Below are positions 59,734-64,000 of a DNA stretch of 64,000 nt, piece by piece. Made by a program: the position numbers and the translations under genes. Position 1 is the stretch's first letter. Every line of letters begins with the position of its first letter. Under the pieces are notes generated by a model, which worked only from the letters and a program-made list of their open reading frames with translations, searched no databases and was not told the origin of the DNA. This DNA is from a marine group bacterium Sva0996 bin134 (GTDB taxonomy: Bacteria > Actinomycetota > Acidimicrobiia > Acidimicrobiales > Bin134), in assembly GCA_002239105.1 (NCBI GenBank), contig MPNQ01000008.1, positions 62,001 through 126,000 on the forward strand. The letters are read 5' to 3'.

Positions 59734-62648
59734 TTCGACGCTGAATCCGATGAATCTTGGCGGTTGGCGGCCATTTCAGATGGTGGGACGGGTGCGAAAT
59801 AGCCGACAATTAGCAAAAGCAGGCCCACGGCGATGAACGACACCACACGGCCTACGGTTTCTTGATTGCGAAGATCGACGAGGAACAGCTTTACCACCAC
59901 TACCCCCATGAACGACGCACCTGCTACCCAGACCGAGCGTTGAACCCGGCGCACACCCGCCACCATGGCCGACAGGGCGATGAGCGTCCAGGCGATGGAT
60001 ATTGAGGCCTGGAGCGCGGTGGAGTCATACATCGATTGGGCATCGAACGGCACATCACCCCAGTGGTGGACGGTTCTCACCAGCGTCATGGTGACGAACA
60101 CCGTGGTGAGGACGGCCAGGGTCGGTGCCCACGAGGCATCTACGATGTCTTTGACCTCGTGGTCGTCTTCGGACGCGGCTGCGCTCCGCCATAGCAGTAC
60201 GACGGCTAAGACCAGCAACGCCGCCAACTCAAGAGGATTCAGTAACGGCACGTATTTGATCGGCTCAGGGTCACCATCAGAGACGAAGATCGCTACCAAG
60301 GCAGCAATCGACAACCCGGCCACGACCGGGCCTGCGCCGCCCAGCACATAGGCCCGTCGATTCGATTCAAGCGGCCACTTCAGCGGTCGCTGGCCTCTCA
60401 GCGTTCCGCCGACCAAGACAACCGCAGCCATGAGCGCAGCCACTAGGGGCCAGGTCCCGCCCGCGACCTGATCAACCTGCCAGTACGTCTCCGCGCTAAC
60501 AAGGGTGAGAAGCACCCAGTAGCCCCCGGCATGCAGCACCGTCTCGATCTCAGGTCTTTGCCTCCGATAGAGCCTCAGCAGGCCGAAGTGGATGGCGAAG
60601 GCCGCCGGCCACACCGCCCACCCAAAGTGATCCAGGGCATGAGACTGGATTCTGAGCGATACGACCAATGCCACCGCAAGGGTGGGCAAGAGCAAGATCC
60701 CCGAGACGCTCAGCTCTTGCCACTTCACCTTGTGGGCTATGGCGGCGGCAAGCCCGAACGACAGTACGACAAAGGCAGTGGATGTGGACAGTTGGGTTGT
60801 CGCCAAGTGGTGGTCAATTTCCAGGAGCCCGGCTACCAACCACCAGCTTCCACCCCACAGCAGCGCCCCTATGCTTGCGGGGCCAATCAAGCGGTCATCG
60901 CCTCGTGCCCTCTGGAGAAGCCAGGCAGAAACGAGGCCCGTTGCGGCAATCAGCGCAGTACCAAGGAAGTACTCGTTGGCCAACCAGGCCATATCTTGCG
61001 GGTACGGGAAGAACTCTTCGAGGTGTATGTAAAGAAAGATCCCCGCGAGAAGCTGAAGTAGGAACCCTGCGCCAATCGCCAATTTCTGGACCTTGCGACA
61101 ACCCAGCCACAACAAGACCGTGCCTTGTAGCGACCAAACTGTAGAGGTGTAATAGGCGTCGAAGGCAAGAGGAACAGCAATGGCAATAAAGATCACTGCG
61201 AGGCAGGTATAGGAAAATTGGAGATCTTGGTGCTCTCTTTCCTGTCTGCGAGTCAGGAGGGCAAGAGCCCCGCTTAGCAAAGCCAACCCGGTTGCGCTCA
61301 TCTCGCTGCCGTGCTCGGTGTGCCCAACAAGGGCTTGTTGCAGCCCGAGTCCGATAAACGGGGTAGCGAAAACAAGGGGTGATTGCCAAAGTGCATCACT
61401 TGTGCTGGTGATTTTGAATGGCAGTCTGAGCGCGAAGAGTGCCGGCATAGCCATGTACATGAGAACGAATAAGGCCACAAAGGTTTGTGTCGCGACCCAA
61501 TCGTCCTCGGCATGCCTGTGCAGCATCCAAAAGCTGGTGATGCCAAATGTGAAGCCGAATCCGAGGAGGTTTAGTTCTGGCCACGTCTTGAACCAAGACA
61601 CTGCAAGTACTGCCGCGTTCAAGATCGCGTAATAGGTGAAGACAACGACATGATCGCCGGGTTCCGAATACGACAGCACCGGGGCAAGAAACCCGCCAAT
61701 GATCCCTAGTACTGCCAGTGATCGCGAGTCTTGGGAAACCGCCAGGATCCCGGCCCCAACGGTGATGGCAACGATGAACGCCAAGGCCAGAGAAGCGGCC
61801 AAAACGTCATATCCCGCGAATGCGACGAAGGTTGTCAGATACAGGGTGGCTATTCCGCCTCCCTGGAGGCTGAGCCCATAAATTGGACGACGGTGCCGGA
61901 ATCGCCATCCCACACCCAGGAGAACCCCGCCGAAAACCCCCACGGCGATCAGGATCATCTCGGCAGTCACCGTGATAACGCCTCGCTGGTTGGCCTCTCG
62001 CAGCAGCAGGCCCAGCCCGACAAGCGATACCAACACGCCCACCTTCACTGGCACATTGCCGGTAGTAGCCCAAGACTTGATCGCGTTCGCGATCCTGGTT
62101 GCCACGAGGGCCGGAGGCTCTTCTGCGACCCCCATGTCGATCTCGTCGCGGTATACAGCGTAGGCCGATGCCCGTTCTGAGACGGAGGAGGCCGGTGGGT
62201 CGGACAGGTCTGCGGGGCTGGTTGACAATGGAGAAGCCGGAGCCTTCGGCGGCGGTGGTGGAATAGACGTGTCCGGAGCCCTCGGCGGCGGTGGTGGGAT
62301 AGACGTGTCCGGAGCCCTCGGCGGCGGTGGTGGGATAGACGTGTCCGGAGCCCTCGGCGGCGGTGGTGGAATGGTCACATCTGGAGGCGGCGGCGGAAGC
62401 GGCGCTTTGGGAATTGCTGCTTGCCTACTTCTAGCTTGCTCTTTTTCGATGTGGTTTAGCCTTCGTCGCTGTTCGAAGTCTCGGCCGATCAGGTAGCCAA
62501 TCGCCCCTCCAACAAAGAACCCCGTCACTTGGGCAAGCACCGCTCCCAGCGATGCTCCGGCGATTGTCAGAAGGACGACCCAAACGGTTGCTCTTGGAGG
62601 TATTGGCCATTGATTTCCCCAGGAGGGCGTGCCGATGGGATCAGCCAT
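59730..62648 (-). CDS. DUF2339 multi-pass membrane protein with Pro-rich linker
   Basis: The 972-residue protein has a membrane segment near residue 15-45, a basic helical part (EQRRRLNHIEKEQARSRQAA) and a proline-rich linker (about 80-150) of twelve-residue PPPPPRAPDTSI-type repeats. About 25 further hydrophobic segments to the end follow, the pattern of the DUF2339 family. Its role is unknown; other members occur singly in many bacteria. I use the ATG at 62648; a TTG two codons upstream is possible. The repeat region probably acts as a flexible tether in the cytosol or wall. Confidence 0.8.
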   Translation of the reverse strand: MADPIGTPSWGNQWPIPPRATVWVVLLTIAGASLGAVLAQVTGFFVGGAIGYLIGRDFEQRRRLNHIEKEQARSRQAAIPKAPLPPPPPDVTIPPPPPRAPDTSIPPPPPRAPDTSIPPPPPRAPDTSIPPPPPKAPASPLSTSPADLSDPPASSVSERASAYAVYRDEIDMGVAEEPPALVATRIANAIKSWATTGNVPVKVGVLVSLVGLGLLLREANQRGVITVTAEMILIAVGVFGGVLLGVGWRFRHRRPIYGLSLQGGGIATLYLTTFVAFAGYDVLAASLALAFIVAITVGAGILAVSQDSRSLAVLGIIGGFLAPVLSYSEPGDHVVVFTYYAILNAAVLAVSWFKTWPELNLLGFGFTFGITSFWMLHRHAEDDWVATQTFVALFVLMYMAMPALFALRLPFKITSTSDALWQSPLVFATPFIGLGLQQALVGHTEHGSEMSATGLALLSGALALLTRRQEREHQDLQFSYTCLAVIFIAIAVPLAFDAYYTSTVWSLQGTVLLWLGCRKVQKLAIGAGFLLQLLAGIFLYIHLEEFFPYPQDMAWLANEYFLGTALIAATGLVSAWLLQRARGDDRLIGPASIGALLWGGSWWLVAGLLEIDHHLATTQLSTSTAFVVLSFGLAAAIAHKVKWQELSVSGILLLPTLAVALVVSLRIQSHALDHFGWAVWPAAFAIHFGLLRLYRRQRPEIETVLHAGGYWVLLTLVSAETYWQVDQVAGGTWPLVAALMAAVVLVGGTLRGQRPLKWPLESNRRAYVLGGAGPVVAGLSIAALVAIFVSDGDPEPIKYVPLLNPLELAALLVLAVVLLWRSAAASEDDHEVKDIVDASWAPTLAVLTTVFVTMTLVRTVHHWGDVPFDAQSMYDSTALQASISIAWTLIALSAMVAGVRRVQRSVWVAGASFMGVVVVKLFLVDLRNQETVGRVVSFIAVGLLLLIVGYFAPVPPSEMAANRQDSSDSASN
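62248..62374 (-). repeat. 36-bp tandem repeat encoding the Pro-rich linker
   Basis: Three units of 36 bases start at 62248, 62284 and 62320, with a partial fourth at 62356. The units are almost identical. On the minus strand they encode the twelve-residue repeat of five prolines followed by RAPDTSI. Confidence 0.85.
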
Positions 62649-62714
62649 TGGCAATCACCGTAGTGCACTCACAGCCTCCCAAAAGGCTGGGGGCAACTGG
62701 CCGGAGACGATGAT

Positions 62715-63485
62715 TCAGATCTTGGCGGCCAAGCCTCCGTCGACGTACAGCTGGCTGGCGTTGGTGAATCCGGATGCCTCCGAAGCAGCGAACACGATAC
62801 TTCGGGCCACTTCTTCGGCTCGGCCCACCCTTCCTTGAGGAATTCGGTCGCCGAGCACCTTGTCGGCGAACACTTGCGGACTCACACCTTCAGTTTCGGC
62901 GGCATTGGCCACCATCTCCATCAAACGGTCGGTGGCCGTCGGCCCAGGATGAACCGCCACCACTCGGACCCCGTCGGGGGCCACCAACTGCCCTGCTGAG
63001 GCGGTCACGTGTATCAGTGCGGTCACAATGCTAGCCAGCGCATAGGTGGGAGAAGCCTCGGTTCCGGCCACTCCGAGCACGTTAACCACCACGCCCGAGC
63101 GCTGCTGCTGCATCGTGGGCAGCACCGCCCTCATGGTCCGCACATAACCCATCAGCTTGAGGTCGATGGTCTCCTGCCAGGCCTGTTCGTCAGCTTCCAA
63201 AATCGATCCCCCCGTCGAAGAGCCTGCGTTGTTCACCAGTACGTCCACCCCGCCCAACCCGGCCATGGCCTCGTCCATAGCCGCTGCCACACCGGCCGCA
63301 CTCGACAGATCGGCCACCACCGGGATCCCCTCGACCTCTCCAGTCAACGCCTCCACATCGGTACGGGTGCGGGCGACCACCGCCACCCGGGCACCCTCTG
63401 CCGCAAAGAGCCGAGCCGACGCTGCCCCGATCCCTCTACTCCCCCCGGTAACGATTACGCGAGCGTTGTGGAGTCCAAGATCCAT
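62715..63485 (-). CDS. Short-chain dehydrogenase/reductase
   Basis: The 256-residue SDR has TGGSRGIGAASARLF (residues 12-26), NNAGSSTGG and a VDGG near the C-terminus. The middle is unusual: the motif expected as YxxxK reads TYALASIVTAL, with Tyr followed by Ala-Leu-Ala-Ser, so the catalytic Lys appears to be replaced. Either the family member is inactive as an oxidoreductase or it uses another residue. ATG at 63485 shares one base with the stop of the upstream gene; the longer open frame overlaps that gene. Confidence 0.82.
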   Translation of the reverse strand: MDLGLHNARVIVTGGSRGIGAASARLFAAEGARVAVVARTRTDVEALTGEVEGIPVVADLSSAAGVAAAMDEAMAGLGGVDVLVNNAGSSTGGSILEADEQAWQETIDLKLMGYVRTMRAVLPTMQQQRSGVVVNVLGVAGTEASPTYALASIVTALIHVTASAGQLVAPDGVRVVAVHPGPTATDRLMEMVANAAETEGVSPQVFADKVLGDRIPQGRVGRAEEVARSIVFAASEASGFTNASQLYVDGGLAAKI

Positions 63486-63994
63486 CACAACCCCCAAGGA
63501 CTCAGGTCGACCTCGAGCTCGCGGAGGCGGTTCATGATCATGGGGGGATCCATGGTCATGGCCGGCCAATGGTAGTCGTAGATGCGGATGTTCAGCACGA
63601 AGGCGATGTACTCGGCAACCTGGTCGACGGTGAAGTAGATACCCCGCCGACCGATCGAGGCCTCGTAAGCGGCTCCGTTCTCACGGTTCAGCACGAAGTT
63701 GGTGTGGTCGCACATGTGCTTCATATCGGCGCTCACCCAGTCCCAAATCACCTCGGTGCACAGAATCAGGGGTTCGGAGGGCTCGGCGGAGACCAGTTTG
63801 AAATCCTTCGACACCAGGGTGATGGGCTCCAGAGTGTGAGCGTCGTAGGTCCGCAACTCCACTTCCTCGCCCCGAAAGTACGGGGTCCAGGACACGCCGA
63901 TTCCCTCGTGGGCACAGCCGATATAGCTGTGGAACTCCCCGTCGATGAACATCTCCACCTGACTGGGGAACGCCGAAAACGGTGGGGCCTTCAA
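63485..63994 (-). CDS. Unrecognised protein, cut by the right window edge
   Basis: The visible 169 residues read FSAFPSQVEMFIDGEFHSYI, then YIGCAHEGIGVSWTPYFRGE, SADMKHMCDHTNFVLNREN, RGIYFTVDQVAEYIAFVLNI and a C-terminus LRELEVDLSPWGL. The frame is open through base 64000 and the TTG at 63994 is not a convincing start, so the gene likely begins outside. I do not know the family. It is directly upstream of, and coupled to, the SDR gene, suggesting a shared pathway. Confidence 0.5.
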   Translation of the reverse strand: MKAPPFSAFPSQVEMFIDGEFHSYIGCAHEGIGVSWTPYFRGEEVELRTYDAHTLEPITLVSKDFKLVSAEPSEPLILCTEVIWDWVSADMKHMCDHTNFVLNRENGAAYEASIGRRGIYFTVDQVAEYIAFVLNIRIYDYHWPAMTMDPPMIMNRLRELEVDLSPWGL

Positions 63995-64000
63995 GATGTC

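Overview
This window is a gene-dense, high-GC stretch of a chromosome from an actinobacterium. A member of the Acidimicrobiia is my best guess. The evidence is a complete Pup-proteasome locus (arc, dop, pup, prcB, prcA, pafA, pafB, pafC), an FbiC-type FO synthase for coenzyme F420, many GTG/TTG starts, pervasive ATGA/GTGA gene overlaps, and a two-gene Tat locus downstream of pafBC. No gap longer than about 215 bases lacks a gene. I found no rRNA, tRNA, CRISPR array, insertion sequence or prophage. The lineage is an inference from gene content, not from a marker-gene tree.

Layout. 1-3.2 kb: end of a flavin-reductase-like gene, mobA, a rhodanese, RNase D, a phosphoribosyltransferase and a small Cys-rich protein. 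3.3-8.7 kb: a ClC channel with CBS domains (-), divergent from a glcDEF glycolate oxidase operon (+) that ends in a 59-residue coiled-coil ORF. 8.7-16.2 kb (-): desaturase, FIST sensor, and a transketolase - transaldolase - FO synthase operon. 16.2-22.4 kb (+): a possible 45-residue repeat peptide, a two-gene NDP-forming acyl-CoA ligase, a PBP4-like protein that has lost its catalytic motifs, a LON-domain protein, three small membrane or hypothetical proteins, and trmI.

22.4-31.3 kb: a ferredoxin (-), then the Pup-proteasome system. Dop deamidates Pup, PafA ligates it to targets, ARC unfolds the targets, PrcA/PrcB degrade them, and the PafB/PafC pair of WYL regulators follows. 31.4-35.6 kb: signal peptidase I, a zinc-type ABC ATPase with a His-rich tail and a GDPD phosphodiesterase (both -), then tatA, tatC and an N-terminally reduced diacylglycerol-kinase-like protein. 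35.6-40.2 kb: an M20 amidohydrolase, a double-domain ThyX-like protein, an acidic zinc-ribbon protein, a small hypothetical, a GNAT and a Nudix hydrolase.

40.1-49.2 kb (-): a Lys/Glu/Ala-rich hypothetical, then a compact Tad-type secretion/pilus operon. In transcription order the operon is a repeat-bearing lipoprotein, a frameshifted exported protein, CpaB-like, TadA, TadB, TadC, a leaderless pilin-like protein and three TadE/F-like minor proteins. 49.4-55.2 kb: a DUF2236 oxygenase with an MMPL exporter, and a divergent SDR/MFS pair. 55.2-59.7 kb: divergent isocitrate lyase 2 and malate synthase G, which together make the glyoxylate shunt. 59.7-64 kb (-): a DUF2339 membrane giant, an SDR, and an unrecognised gene cut by the window edge.

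The most unusual items are the catalytically degenerate PBP4 homologue, the two-domain ThyX-like protein whose signature motif is split between its halves, the reduced Tad locus with a frameshift and a leaderless pilin-like protein, and several short duplications of gene ends.
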